NCBI RefSeq assembly: GCF_049446075.1
Contig: NZ_JBMSEB010000002.1
Coordinates: 1 to 64,000, forward strand
Reading direction: 5' to 3'
DNA from: Humibacter sp049446075
GTDB taxonomy: Bacteria; Actinomycetota; Actinomycetes; Actinomycetales; Microbacteriaceae
Length of the DNA: 64,000 nt
The notes under the pieces are model-generated. The model ran no database searches, was not told where the DNA came from, and saw only the letters and a program-made list of their open reading frames with translations. Shown here one piece after another: positions 8,035-17,281 of the stretch. Every line of letters begins with the position of its first letter. The first letter of the stretch is position 1. The position numbers and the translations under genes were made by a program.

Positions 8035-9801
8035 ATGACCTCCTTGGGAACCAGCACCGACGCATCGACCACCGCCCTTGCGGGCGAGTTCACGTTCGAT
8101 GTGCGCGCCATTCCGTTCAGCCGCCGCGGTTCGTGGCTCGACCTCTCGCCCGTCGTCGGTCTGCACAGGAGCGAGCGGGACATCCATCTCGTGTCGCACA
8201 TCACCGGCATGCATGCTGTGCTGCGACTTTCCCCGCGAGCGGGCCATGAAGCGGTGGATGCCTCGCTCACGGGCACCGCGGCATCCTTGCGTTGGGAGGC
8301 GGCCGGCGGCACCGTCGAGGCGGTGTTCGAGACGACGGACGTGATCCGCTTCCGTGGCAGAGGGCTCGGCATGCGCTTCGCCGAGGCGGCCACCGAGCTG
8401 ACGCCGTTCACCGGTACCTATCTCTATGTGGATCCCATCGACGGCGCTGCCGTGTACACGTCGTACGAGACCGGCCGCCGGTACCGCGTGACCGCCATCG
8501 AGGGCGAGCTGGTTGTCGAGGGCGCTGAGGCGCTCGGGGCAGCGCAACGCTGGGTCGAGGCACGCGGAGACGCTTGGGAGCTGGTCATCGAGGAGCTCGA
8601 GAGCGCCAGGTTGCCGTATCGAAGGGATGCGTCGTTCGACGAGATCCACGACGCCGTCGGAGCCGAGTTCCGGGACTTCCTCGACGCTGTGGCTCCGTGG
8701 CGCACCGATGACGTGCCCGCGACCGCCGCCGCCGCGTACGTGCTCTGGTCTGCCACGGTGCGGCCGGAGGGCTTCCTCGGGCGCGAGGGTGTGCTGATGT
8801 CGAAGCACTGGATGGACAAGGTGTGGAGCTGGGACCACTGCTTCAACGCGCTCGCTCTGGCCGAAGGGCACCCGCGCCTGGCACTCGACCAGTTCCTTCT
8901 CCCGTTCGACCACCAGACGGACGCAGGTGCTCTCCCCGACTCGATCACGCACTCCGAGGGCCTCTACAACTACGTCAAGCCGCCGATCCACGGGTGGGCG
9001 TTCGCCAGGCTGCGGCATAGCCTTCCCGCCGAACTCGTCGAGCAGAACCTGCCTGAGGTCTACCGCAGGCTCGCGGCGTGGAGCCGATTCTGGCTCGATT
9101 ACCGACGCGTGCCAGGGCACGCGCTGCCGCACTACCAGCACGGAAACGACAGCGGCTGGGACAACGCCACCACCTTCGATAAGGATCGCGTGATCGAGTC
9201 GCCGGACCTTGCGGCGTTCCTGCTCGTGCAGCTGCGTGTGCTCGCCGACCTGGCGACGGAGCTCGGGGGTGAGTCGGCCGGCGAGGCTGCGGTGTGGTCT
9301 GCCGCTGCGGCGGAAGTCGAAGCCGGGCTCGAAGACCTCTGGCGCGGCGACGGGTATGTCGCCGTCGGGGCATCCAGTGGCACGGAGGCGAAACGACGCA
9401 GCCTGTTGACGCTGTTGCCCGTGGTGCTGGGCGAGGCGCTGCAGTCGGATGCCGCAGCGGCGCTCGGCGAGGACATCCGCGGGCACCTCACGGAGTGGGG
9501 CTTGGCGACCGAACCCGTCGATTCCGACGACTACGAGGCCGACGGCTACTGGCGCGGCCCGATCTGGGCGCCGTCGACCGTGCTCATCGAAGACGGGCTG
9601 CGTCGGGCGGGCCACACAGAGTTGGCGGATGCCGTGCTGGAACGGTTCCTGCGCCTGTGCGAGAAGTCGGGCTTCGCCGAGAACTTCGACGCCGTCACGG
9701 GGGACGGTCTACGCGACCGCGCCTACACCTGGACGGCGTCGGCCTACCTGCTCTTTGCGAGGGAGAGCACGGCGCGTACGTCGCCTGCAACCACGCGGTA
9801 G
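8035..9801 (+). CDS. Cytosolic GH63-like (alpha/alpha)6-barrel glycosidase
   Basis: Intracellular glycoside hydrolase of 588 aa with no signal peptide, starting 8 bases after the permease stop. Residues 1 to about 200 form an N-terminal beta-sandwich-like part. Residues about 220-580 are a trehalase or GH63-type (alpha/alpha)6 barrel, shown by KVWSWDHCFNALAL, HGNDSGWDNAT and YWRGPIWAPSTVLIEDGL. Such enzymes hydrolyse alpha-linked oligosaccharides by inversion. As last gene of the importer operon it probably processes the imported sugar, but its exact linkage cannot be assigned. GH37 or a related MGH1-like family is the main alternative. Confidence 0.8.
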   Translation: MTSLGTSTDASTTALAGEFTFDVRAIPFSRRGSWLDLSPVVGLHRSERDIHLVSHITGMHAVLRLSPRAGHEAVDASLTGTAASLRWEAAGGTVEAVFETTDVIRFRGRGLGMRFAEAATELTPFTGTYLYVDPIDGAAVYTSYETGRRYRVTAIEGELVVEGAEALGAAQRWVEARGDAWELVIEELESARLPYRRDASFDEIHDAVGAEFRDFLDAVAPWRTDDVPATAAAAYVLWSATVRPEGFLGREGVLMSKHWMDKVWSWDHCFNALALAEGHPRLALDQFLLPFDHQTDAGALPDSITHSEGLYNYVKPPIHGWAFARLRHSLPAELVEQNLPEVYRRLAAWSRFWLDYRRVPGHALPHYQHGNDSGWDNATTFDKDRVIESPDLAAFLLVQLRVLADLATELGGESAGEAAVWSAAAAEVEAGLEDLWRGDGYVAVGASSGTEAKRRSLLTLLPVVLGEALQSDAAAALGEDIRGHLTEWGLATEPVDSDDYEADGYWRGPIWAPSTVLIEDGLRRAGHTELADAVLERFLRLCEKSGFAENFDAVTGDGLRDRAYTWTASAYLLFARESTARTSPATTR

Positions 9802-9813
9802 GTGTCACAAGCC

Positions 9814-9845
9814 GATGGGCCCCGGTTCCGTGCCCGGGGCCCATC
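9814..9845. terminator. Bidirectional terminator between convergent glycosidase genes
   Basis: Perfect 12-bp inverted repeat GATGGGCCCCGG / CCGGGGCCCATC around an 8-base loop. It lies between the ends of the plus-strand GH63-like gene and the minus-strand arabinofuranosidase and could serve both. Confidence 0.75.
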
Positions 9846-9858
9846 GTTGTGTCTGGCC

Positions 9859-12800
9859 TCAGCCGAGGTCGAGCACCGTCACCGAGTTCGGCGGCACCAC
9901 CCTCGAGTAGCTGGTCGTGACGCCGCTGATCACGCTCGTTGTCGGCGCGACGGCATTCGGCGAGCTGATCGTGTTGGTATCCGTCGGGCTCCCAGACGTC
10001 AGCACGATCGCCTTGCCCGTCGACGGGATCGACTTGACGCCCGAGATGTTGAGCTGCGCCGTCTGCGCCGATCCGCCCGGGTTCACGATGACCACATAGA
10101 TCTTGCCTGTGGCACTGTCACGCGTCGCCGTCACGTTGAGGCCGCCGATGCCGCTGTACGACGCATTCAGCACCTGATCTCCGTGATTGTTCGCCAGCAT
10201 CTGCTGCACCCAGTAGCTCGGTGACACGTAGCTGGTGAGGCTGTCGAACCCGATCAGGTTGGTCTTCCACCTGTCGTCGTTCACGTTGACGAGCAGCGGG
10301 GCGTACGACTCGCCCATGACCACGTCGGAGTCACGGATCAGGCCGGTCAACCACGATGCGTCGCCGATCGCGGCGGCGAGATCGGGAGTGGGAGCACCCT
10401 CTTGCGACGCCCATTCACCCACCAGGACCTTCGGGCCGGTTCGCGACGTGGTGTCGTACTGGTTCGCGTGCGTGTTCATCCAGGCCGGCGACTGGTAGTA
10501 GTGGTCGTCGATCACATCGGGCGTGCGCGAGGCCACCGAGGCCGTCGCAACCAGCTTGATCGACGGATACGCCTTCTTGATCGCGTCGTAGAACATCGGG
10601 AAACGATAGGAGTCGTAGCTGCCGGTCTTGTCGAAGAAGTCCTCGTTACCCACCTCGACGTAGGAGATCTTGAACGGAGCAGGATGCCCGTCCTTGGCGC
10701 GCTGCGCACCCCACGTGCTCGTGACCGGACCGGTCGCGTACTGGATCTCGTCGAGGGCGTCCTGCACGTAAGGCTGAAGCTGAGCCTGCGGCACCGTCGT
10801 CCCGTTCAACGTGTAGCCCGCGAACACCGCGAGCATCGGTTGAGCCCCCAGCTGCTCGCACCACTCGAGGTACTCGAGCAGGCCCATTCCGTCGGTGGAG
10901 TAGTAGCCCCACGCGTCGTCTTCGTGGCCAGGCCGAGTCCAGGTTGGTCCGATGGTGTTCTTCCAGTTGAAGCGCGTGTCGAGCGTGTTCCCTTCGAGGT
11001 AGTTGCCACCCGGTTCACGGATGAACGACGGCTTGAGGCCGGCGAGCTCGGTCATCAGGTCGGTGCGCAGGCCGTTCGACACGTTGTCGTACGTCGGAGG
11101 GAACAGCGAGACGTTGTCGAGCCACAGCGTCTTGCCGGCGTTGCCGGTCGTCGTGATCACGTACCGGGCATCCGATGTCGCAGGCGCCGTCGAGGTCGTC
11201 TTCAATGTGGCGGTGAACTGCTTCCAGGACTTCGTGACACCGTCGATCTGCGCCTTCGCGTATGTGACCGAGCCATCAGAGCTCTGCACTGCCAATGTCA
11301 GCGGGCCGTGGAATCCCGAGGAGGCCATCGCGAAGAACTGTGCCCTATACGTCGTGCTCGGCTTGACCGGGATGCCCCAGTAACCGGAGTTCGCGACGCC
11401 CGACGGCGCGCTCGAGCTCGCCGCCCCGACTGTCACTTTCAGAGACTGCGTGAGCGCAGAGTTCAGCCCATTCGACTTGTCGAGTGCGAGGGATGCCCCG
11501 TTGACACTGTTCCAGTCCACCGGAGCCGTGCTGCTGGCCAGCATCGAGCGGTTGTTGATCAGCTCGGCGTACAGGCCTCCCGTCATCGAGTGGTTGATGT
11601 CCTCCGTCATCAGCCCGAAGAAGCTGCTCGGAAGCGCGTGCGCGGCGGTTCCGTCGTCGACGGTGAGTTCGCCGCCGGCGTCGCCGAGCATCGCGGAGAT
11701 CTCGTTCCCGGTTGCTGCGTAGTTCAGGGCCTGCACGTCGTCGACGTCGCCGTTCAGGAAGTCCGCGGCACTCGCGTAGTAACCACGACCGGTGACGAAC
11801 GCGCCCTTCGCCTGCCAGGGCGTCGCGTAGGCGACGGTGGATTGCAGCGTCCCATTGACGTAGAGGGACAGTGTTCCCGTCTCGGCATCGTCGACTCCCA
11901 CCAGGTGATACCAGACACCGGTCTGCGGAGCAGAGGAGGCGGAGGCGACCGCGGCCGCGGCACTCGTCGAGTCGCCGGCCAATCGAGTGAACGCGAACTT
12001 GCCCGTGTCGCCGCGGAGCTGAAGGTAGAACCCGCTCACGTTCGCGCCGTCGACGGAGGCGACGTCCTGGTATCCGGTCGTCCCGTTGAGTTTGACCCAC
12101 GCCGCCACGGAGAACGAGTACCTCGTGTCCACGACGGGAGAGCTCGCCGACGCAGCCCCGTTCGCCGTGCCGTTCGTGCTCAGGGCGTGCGCGCCGACGC
12201 GTCCAGCGGCCCAGCCCGCTCCCGATCCGAGCGTCTGGGTGTTGCCGTTGCCGGTCGAGTCGGCAGCGGTCGTTCCCGTTCCTTCGTCGTACGTCCAGTG
12301 AGCCGCCTGATCGAGATTCGCGACCTGCTCGGCGGTCAGCGCGGAGGCGAAGTACTGAACGTCGTCGACAGCGCCGTGCACGAAGTCGGTAGGTCCGTTG
12401 TAGTCGCCGCGCCCGATCGAGGTCGCACCCGTCGCCTTCCACGGCGTGGAGAAGGAGGCATCCGCTCCCTCCTGCCCGTCCACGTAGATCTGCAGCGTGG
12501 AGGTCTGCGCGTTGTCGACGCCCACGACGTGATACCAGGCACCCGCTACGGGTGCGACGGATGAGTCGGCGCGTACTTCCGTCGCGGAGTCGCTGTCGGA
12601 TGCGCGTCGCGTCATCGCGAATTTGCCGGTCGCCCCGGAGAGCTGGAGGAAGAATCCGCCGATGTTCGCGCCGTCGATTCCCGTGATGGTCTGGTACCCC
12701 GTCACCGCGCTGAACTTCACCCACGTGGACACCGTGAAGCTCTGCGACGTGTCGACGGCAGGCGCCGATGCCACAGCTGCTCCATTCGAGCTTCCATCGA

Positions 12801-13137
12801 ACGCCACCGCGTGTGCGCCGATGTGGCCGGCCGACCATGAGGCCGCTGAGCCGAGCGTCGCGTCGTCGCTGCCCGCAGAGTCCTTCGCGGTGGTCCCCGT
12901 CCCCTCGTCGAACGTCCATGCGGCGGCTGCTGCGGGAACGGATGCCGTTGTCGCGGAACTGACCGCTGCCCGCGCATCCGCGCTGTCATTGCTCAGAGCC
13001 GCGCCAGGCGGGCTTGCGAACGCGGTCACCGTGAGCGCGAGCACAGCCGCTCCCGCCACGGCGGCCACGCCGGCACCGCGGCCGAGCATCCGTCTCGTGC
13101 CGCCCGCTCGTTGTCGTGTTGCCTTGGGTGAAGACAT
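9859..13137 (-). CDS. Secreted alpha-L-arabinofuranosidase (GH51-type) with two LamG domains
   Basis: Predicted exported enzyme of 1092 aa that releases terminal L-arabinofuranose. The start ATG 13137 has GAGAGGTGA upstream. Residues 1 to about 42 form a signal peptide. Two tandem LamG/concanavalin-like domains follow (about 70-270 and 275-480); they are close copies, each opening with a W-T-(F/Y)-DEGTGTTA motif. The C-terminal half is a GH51-type arabinofuranosidase: GLMTEDINHSM, REPGGNYLEG, acid/base Glu in VEVGNED, nucleophile Glu in LVGEWAS. It lies 47 bases downstream of the CUT2 permease as last gene of that operon, consistent with a transporter for arabinose or short arabino-oligosaccharides. 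Most characterised GH51 enzymes are cytosolic, so the secreted, LamG-bearing form is a distinct subtype. Confidence 0.9.
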   Translation of the reverse strand: MSSPKATRQRAGGTRRMLGRGAGVAAVAGAAVLALTVTAFASPPGAALSNDSADARAAVSSATTASVPAAAAAWTFDEGTGTTAKDSAGSDDATLGSAASWSAGHIGAHAVAFDGSSNGAAVASAPAVDTSQSFTVSTWVKFSAVTGYQTITGIDGANIGGFFLQLSGATGKFAMTRRASDSDSATEVRADSSVAPVAGAWYHVVGVDNAQTSTLQIYVDGQEGADASFSTPWKATGATSIGRGDYNGPTDFVHGAVDDVQYFASALTAEQVANLDQAAHWTYDEGTGTTAADSTGNGNTQTLGSGAGWAAGRVGAHALSTNGTANGAASASSPVVDTRYSFSVAAWVKLNGTTGYQDVASVDGANVSGFYLQLRGDTGKFAFTRLAGDSTSAAAAVASASSAPQTGVWYHLVGVDDAETGTLSLYVNGTLQSTVAYATPWQAKGAFVTGRGYYASAADFLNGDVDDVQALNYAATGNEISAMLGDAGGELTVDDGTAAHALPSSFFGLMTEDINHSMTGGLYAELINNRSMLASSTAPVDWNSVNGASLALDKSNGLNSALTQSLKVTVGAASSSAPSGVANSGYWGIPVKPSTTYRAQFFAMASSGFHGPLTLAVQSSDGSVTYAKAQIDGVTKSWKQFTATLKTTSTAPATSDARYVITTTGNAGKTLWLDNVSLFPPTYDNVSNGLRTDLMTELAGLKPSFIREPGGNYLEGNTLDTRFNWKNTIGPTWTRPGHEDDAWGYYSTDGMGLLEYLEWCEQLGAQPMLAVFAGYTLNGTTVPQAQLQPYVQDALDEIQYATGPVTSTWGAQRAKDGHPAPFKISYVEVGNEDFFDKTGSYDSYRFPMFYDAIKKAYPSIKLVATASVASRTPDVIDDHYYQSPAWMNTHANQYDTTSRTGPKVLVGEWASQEGAPTPDLAAAIGDASWLTGLIRDSDVVMGESYAPLLVNVNDDRWKTNLIGFDSLTSYVSPSYWVQQMLANNHGDQVLNASYSGIGGLNVTATRDSATGKIYVVIVNPGGSAQTAQLNISGVKSIPSTGKAIVLTSGSPTDTNTISSPNAVAPTTSVISGVTTSYSRVVPPNSVTVLDLG

Positions 13138-13184
13138 GGGTCACCTCTCTTGTTCGTCGTTGAACATGTCGTGTTTCTGGCGCG

Positions 13185-14264
13185 CTAGCTTCGCCCTCGC
13201 CCGAAGTACCTGGCACGTACCCGGTCGAGCAGAATCGCGATGCCCAGCACGGCGCCCTGGACCACCTGCTGGAAGTACGGGCTCACGTGCAGAGCAAGCA
13301 GCCCGTTGGCGATCAGCTCCAGCAGGATGGCGCCGGCAGCGACGCCGAGGATACGGCCCTCACCGCCGGTCAGGGACACACCGCCGACGACGGCCGCCGC
13401 GATCGCGGTGAGTTCCCATCCGGGACCGACCGACGGATCCGCCACGTTCATGCGTCCGATCACGAGCACGCCCACGAGGCCCGAGATCGCCGAAGCCGCC
13501 ACATACATCGAGAAGATGCGCCTGCGAGTCGGGATGCCCGCCAATCGTGCGGCTTCGCGATTGCCGCCCACCGCATAGATCTGCCGGCCGACATAGGTGC
13601 GTTCGAGCACGAACCAGGCGATGAGCACGACCGCGATGAAGAACAGTGCAGGTACGGGCACGCCGAATACGTAGTAGCCGCTGATGTCGCTGAACATCGG
13701 GTCGATGCCGTTGATCGGGGTTCCGCTCGTGATGGCCAGCGAGAGTCCCTGCGCAATGGTGAACGTGACGAGCGTGATCACGAACGGCGGCACCTTGAGC
13801 CGCGTCACCGTGAAGCCGTGCCAGGCTCCGACGAGCCCGCAGATCACGATGGTCGCCACGATGGCGACGGCGGCGGGCAGGTGCATGTTCACGTTCAGGC
13901 TCGCCGCGATGATTCCGGCGAGGCCGGCAAGGGCACCGACCGAGAGGTCTATGCCGCCGGTGAGAATGACGAGCGCCTCGGCGACCGCCAGAATTCCGAG
14001 CTGCGACAGGTCGCGCCCCATCACCTGCAGGTTCCCGGCCGTCGCGTAGGTCGGCGCCGAGAACGCGATGATCGCGAACACGACGATGCAGGCGACGCCG
14101 ACGCCGGCTTCAGGCGAGGCTGCGAACCGGTGCAGCAGCGACGGCCTGTCGCGACGCTTCTCGGATGCGCGTGCAGGCGTTGCCCCTGGAGGCGGGCCTG
14201 CTGGACTCGGCAGTGGGCTGGCTGGGCCGGCTGCGACGATCGTGGGGTCGGGTGCGGCGGTCAT
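13185..14264 (-). CDS. CUT2 sugar ABC transporter permease (RbsC/AraH-like)
   Basis: Integral membrane permease of 359 aa of the ribose/xylose/arabinose (BPD_transp_2) type. A long Pro/Ala-rich cytosolic N-terminus (about 50 residues) precedes eight to ten hydrophobic segments. LTGGIDLSVGALAGLAGI is the conserved DLSVG motif of the family, and AAAVVGGVSLTGGEG is the second signature. ATG 14264 overlaps the ATPase stop by four bases. It forms the importer with the two genes upstream. Confidence 0.94.
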   Translation of the reverse strand: MTAAPDPTIVAAGPASPLPSPAGPPPGATPARASEKRRDRPSLLHRFAASPEAGVGVACIVVFAIIAFSAPTYATAGNLQVMGRDLSQLGILAVAEALVILTGGIDLSVGALAGLAGIIAASLNVNMHLPAAVAIVATIVICGLVGAWHGFTVTRLKVPPFVITLVTFTIAQGLSLAITSGTPINGIDPMFSDISGYYVFGVPVPALFFIAVVLIAWFVLERTYVGRQIYAVGGNREAARLAGIPTRRRIFSMYVAASAISGLVGVLVIGRMNVADPSVGPGWELTAIAAAVVGGVSLTGGEGRILGVAAGAILLELIANGLLALHVSPYFQQVVQGAVLGIAILLDRVRARYFGRGRS

Positions 14265-15841
14265 GCCGGATCTCCTTGCAAAGTGGATGCTGACACCGGC
14301 GCCGTGAGCGCCGGAATTGGGGTAGAGGCGGCAGCGGTCATGATCGCCTCTTTGGTGGCATCGTCGCGGTCGAGTACCGCGACGATGCGGCCGCGGTTCA
14401 TCACGGCGATGCGGTGGCTGATGAGCTGCAGTTCCTCAAGCTCGGAGGATGCCGCGACGACGGTCATCCCTTCGGCCGCCGCGCGATCGATGAGCCCGTA
14501 GATCTCCGCTTTCGCCCCGACGTCCACGCCACGCGTTGGCTCGTCGAGCAGGAGCAGCCTTGGGCTCGTGGCGAACGCCCGACCGAAGATCGCTCGTTGC
14601 TGGTTGCCGCCGGACAGCGAGCCGATCGGCTGATCGACGCTCTGCATGCGCACGTTGACATCACGGGCGACCTTGACGGCGGCGGCGCGCTGGGTGCGCG
14701 ATCCGAGCATCCCGAACCGGCTGAGCCTGCGAAGGATCGACACGGTGACGTTCGAGGCGATCGAGGCGAACAGTACGAGCGACTGCTCCTTGCGGTCCTC
14801 GGGGATGAGCGCGATCCCTGCCTCGACGCCGTCCTGGGCCGAGCGCGGAGCGTGTCGGGTTCCGGCCAGGGTCATGTTGCCCCCGGTCGACGGCTGGGCA
14901 CCCGCGATGGTGTGGATGAGCCGACTGCGCCCGGAGCCCATGAGGCCGGCGATGCCGAGGATCTCGCCCTCCTTGACCTCGAGATCGACCGGGCCGAGTC
15001 CGTCTGCCGCGACTCCCTCGAGCTTCAGGAACACCGGAGCATCGGCCGGCGGTGCCTTCGGCGTGCCCTGTTCCAGCTCTCCGCCGACCATCTCCTTGAT
15101 CAGGCGCGCCTCTGTGGCCTCGGCCGGGGACAGATCGGCGACAAGCCGTCCGTTGCGCAGAACGAGGATGCGGTCGCTCACCTCTCGCACTTCGTCGAGC
15201 CGGTGCCCGATGAACAGCACAGCGCCGCCGTGGTCGGCGAGCTGTCTGGCGAGCCCGAGCACGATCTCCGCCTCGACGGGTCCGAGGGATGACGTGGGCT
15301 CGTCGAGGATGAGCAGGCGCGGTTTGCGACCCCACGCCTTGGCTATCTCGATCATCTGCCTCGTGGGAACGGGCAGCGAGCGCACATCGCGATCGAGGCC
15401 GACGCGTCCGGCCGAGAGCCCGATGTCGGCCAGCATCGCAGCGGCCTCCGCCTGCTGCGCGCGCCGGTCGACCAGCCAACGGCTGCGCGCCTGCTCGGGG
15501 CGTCTGCCCAGCAGCAGGTTCTCGGCCACCGAGAGCTGCCCCACCAGCGGGAACTCCTGGGACACCATCGCTACGCCGAGCCGCTGAGCGGCCTCGGTCG
15601 AGCCGGCGACGAGCGATCCTCCGTCGATCGTGATCTCGCCGCCGTCACGGTGCACTGCACCTGACAGGGTGCCCATGAGGGTGGACTTGCCTGCGCCGTT
15701 CTCGCCGACCACGCCCACGACCTGTCCTGCATAGAGCTCGAGTGCCGGGAGGTCGAGCACGCGCACCGGCCCGTATTCCTTGTAGACCCCCTCCAGCCGC
15801 GCGACGACCGCGCGGCCAGAGGGGACGGTGGAGTCCGTCAT
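14261..15841 (-). CDS. CUT2 sugar ABC transporter ATPase (RbsA/AraG-like, two domains)
   Basis: Double ATP-binding protein of 526 aa. The first domain has Walker A GENGAGKST and Walker B LLILDEPTS, but its signature motif is degenerate (SLPVPTRQ). The second domain has a degenerate Walker A (GLMGSGRSR), the usual state in this family, with signature SLSGGNQQR and Walker B LLLLDEPTRGVD. It starts 2 bases beyond the binding-protein stop and overlaps the permease start by four bases, so the three genes are tightly coupled. A monosaccharide such as L-arabinose is the likely cargo, judged from the operon's arabinofuranosidase. Confidence 0.94.
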   Translation of the reverse strand: MTDSTVPSGRAVVARLEGVYKEYGPVRVLDLPALELYAGQVVGVVGENGAGKSTLMGTLSGAVHRDGGEITIDGGSLVAGSTEAAQRLGVAMVSQEFPLVGQLSVAENLLLGRRPEQARSRWLVDRRAQQAEAAAMLADIGLSAGRVGLDRDVRSLPVPTRQMIEIAKAWGRKPRLLILDEPTSSLGPVEAEIVLGLARQLADHGGAVLFIGHRLDEVREVSDRILVLRNGRLVADLSPAEATEARLIKEMVGGELEQGTPKAPPADAPVFLKLEGVAADGLGPVDLEVKEGEILGIAGLMGSGRSRLIHTIAGAQPSTGGNMTLAGTRHAPRSAQDGVEAGIALIPEDRKEQSLVLFASIASNVTVSILRRLSRFGMLGSRTQRAAAVKVARDVNVRMQSVDQPIGSLSGGNQQRAIFGRAFATSPRLLLLDEPTRGVDVGAKAEIYGLIDRAAAEGMTVVAASSELEELQLISHRIAVMNRGRIVAVLDRDDATKEAIMTAAASTPIPALTAPVSASTLQGDPA

Positions 15842-15843
15842 GC

Positions 15844-16968
15844 CTAGCCGATGCCCAACTGGCTCTCGAGGGACTGGTAGTCGGAGAGATTCGACTTGGT
15901 CACCAGGCCGACGCCGGAGCTCAGAGTGCTGCCGTCCGACTCGAGGTACGGCTTGAGGATCGCCGCGGTTGCGGACGTGCCGAGCACCTTCTCGGCCGCC
16001 AGGATGTATGCACCCGTGTAGCCCTGCTGGTACGGCATCTGCACGACGGTGCCGCCGATGGCACCGGACTTGATGAAGCCGAGCGTCTGCGCGTCGGAGT
16101 CGTCGGAGACGATGCTCACGCTGGACTGCTTGCCTGCCGAGGTCACGGCCTGGGCCAGGGCGGGTCCGTCATACGAGTACACGCCGTACAGCCCGTTCAC
16201 GTCGGGATTGTTGGCGAGGATCGTCTCGGCATCGCTCGTTGCTGTGCTGGCCTGCAGGTTGTCGTTGACCTTCTGCGCGACGGTGATGCTCGTGCCCTTG
16301 ATGGCGGCCTCGAATCCCTGGATGCGCTGCACCGCGTTGGATGCCGTGAGCGAGCCGACGAGGATCGCCACCTTGCCCTTGCCTCCCAACAGCTGCTTCA
16401 TGGCCGTGCCCGCCTGGAAGCCGGCCGTGTAGTTCGGTGTGCCCAGATAGAGCCCGGCGGCCGCGGTGTTCGGCAGCGGCGAGTCGATCGGCAGCACGAA
16501 GATGCCGGCATCCATGTCTGCCTTGATCGTGTTCGCCGTCGACGTCGGGTCGATGGCCGAGATCGAGTAGCCGGTCACGCCCTGGGACTTCAACGTCTCG
16601 AGCTCGGACGTCTGCTCCGTGAGCTTGCCGCTCGGCGGTGCGAAGTAGGTGCACTTGGAAGCGTCGATGCCGAGGTCTTTGCAGCCGGCTTGGAAGCCGA
16701 CCTGGCCGGCCTTCCAGTAGTCCGCCGCGACGTTGACGACCATGGCGATGTTCACGGCCGATAGGTCCTTGCCCTGAAGTGCGGACTTGAGCTTCTGGTC
16801 GAGTTCGCCGAGCTTGGCCTGGTTGAACGCGAGCGCTCCCTTGAGCGAGGTCGAGCTCTTGGCGGAGGTGGTCGACGTCTCCGTCGCTGCCGACTTGGAA
16901 CATGCCGCCATACTGCTGACGAGGAGCAGCGCAGTGGCGATTGCCGCCACTCTTGTTGTGATCTTCAT
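15844..16968 (-). CDS. CUT2 sugar ABC transporter substrate-binding lipoprotein
   Basis: Sugar-binding lipoprotein of 374 aa, periplasmic-binding-protein type I (ribose-binding-like). The lipobox MAAC puts the lipid anchor on Cys23, followed by a Ser/Thr linker. ATG 16968 has GGAAAG 8 bases upstream. The fold signature includes GYSISAIDPTSTANTIKADM and GLYGVYSYDGPALAQAV. It is first in the four-gene operon (binding protein, ATPase, permease, arabinofuranosidase) and diverges from a second CUT2 system. The ligand is probably L-arabinose or a related pentose, inferred from context only. Confidence 0.93.
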   Translation of the reverse strand: MKITTRVAAIATALLLVSSMAACSKSAATETSTTSAKSSTSLKGALAFNQAKLGELDQKLKSALQGKDLSAVNIAMVVNVAADYWKAGQVGFQAGCKDLGIDASKCTYFAPPSGKLTEQTSELETLKSQGVTGYSISAIDPTSTANTIKADMDAGIFVLPIDSPLPNTAAAGLYLGTPNYTAGFQAGTAMKQLLGGKGKVAILVGSLTASNAVQRIQGFEAAIKGTSITVAQKVNDNLQASTATSDAETILANNPDVNGLYGVYSYDGPALAQAVTSAGKQSSVSIVSDDSDAQTLGFIKSGAIGGTVVQMPYQQGYTGAYILAAEKVLGTSATAAILKPYLESDGSTLSSGVGLVTKSNLSDYQSLESQLGIG

Positions 16969-17033
16969 CGTTCACTTTCCGTTGGTGTGTGAAGGGGACT
17001 CCCGCACGCGGGAGGTGATACCGCCGACGCCTT

Positions 17034-17047
17034 TGTGAGGGCTCACA
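17034..17047. promoter_or_regulatory. LacI-type operator O1 in the divergent CUT2 region
   Basis: TGTGAGGGCTCACA, with perfect 6-bp arms around a GG centre, is 66 bases upstream of the minus-strand binding-protein gene. It resembles two further sites in the same gap. The presumed binder is the LacI protein at 21804. Confidence 0.55.
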
Positions 17048-17099
17048 TTTTCAACACCGTTGCGGTGCTTCCTTGCGTACCGGTGGGCTCACCGAGCAT

Positions 17100-17113
17100 T
17101 GTGAGCGCTAACG
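17100..17113. promoter_or_regulatory. LacI-type operator O2 in the divergent CUT2 region
   Basis: TGTGAGCGCTAACG has the CG centre usual for LacI-family sites. It is roughly midway between the two divergent start codons, so it could affect either promoter. Confidence 0.55.
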
Positions 17114-17215
17114 GAACCGGATGTCAAGAAGGACTTTGTCTGGCTTGAACGAGCCAACCCCGATGACGGACCAGCCTGCTGGGCCCTCGACGCCGCGTCG
17201 TCGCGGGAATGGCGC

Positions 17216-17229
17216 TGTGAACGCTAACG
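17216..17229. promoter_or_regulatory. LacI-type operator O3 in the divergent CUT2 region
   Basis: TGTGAACGCTAACG differs from O2 at one base and has the same orientation, 116 bases away. It overlaps a second inverted repeat AACGCTA-ACG-TAGCGTT (17220-17236). It lies about 55 bases upstream of the plus-strand operon start. Confidence 0.55.
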
Positions 17230-17281
17230 TAGCGTTGCACGCCAGGCGTGCCGGCTCTTCGACGACGCAGGGAGGAGATCA

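Noticed and set aside
10402..12564. 720-codon plus-strand open frame
   Set aside because: It lies fully antisense to the LamG-GH51 gene, has Arg/Val/Gly-biased composition and no recognisable motif.
14261..15841. Inactive ATPase because of the degenerate Walker A in domain 2
   Set aside because: An altered second P-loop is normal in RbsA/MglA-type ATPases, and domain 1 is intact.
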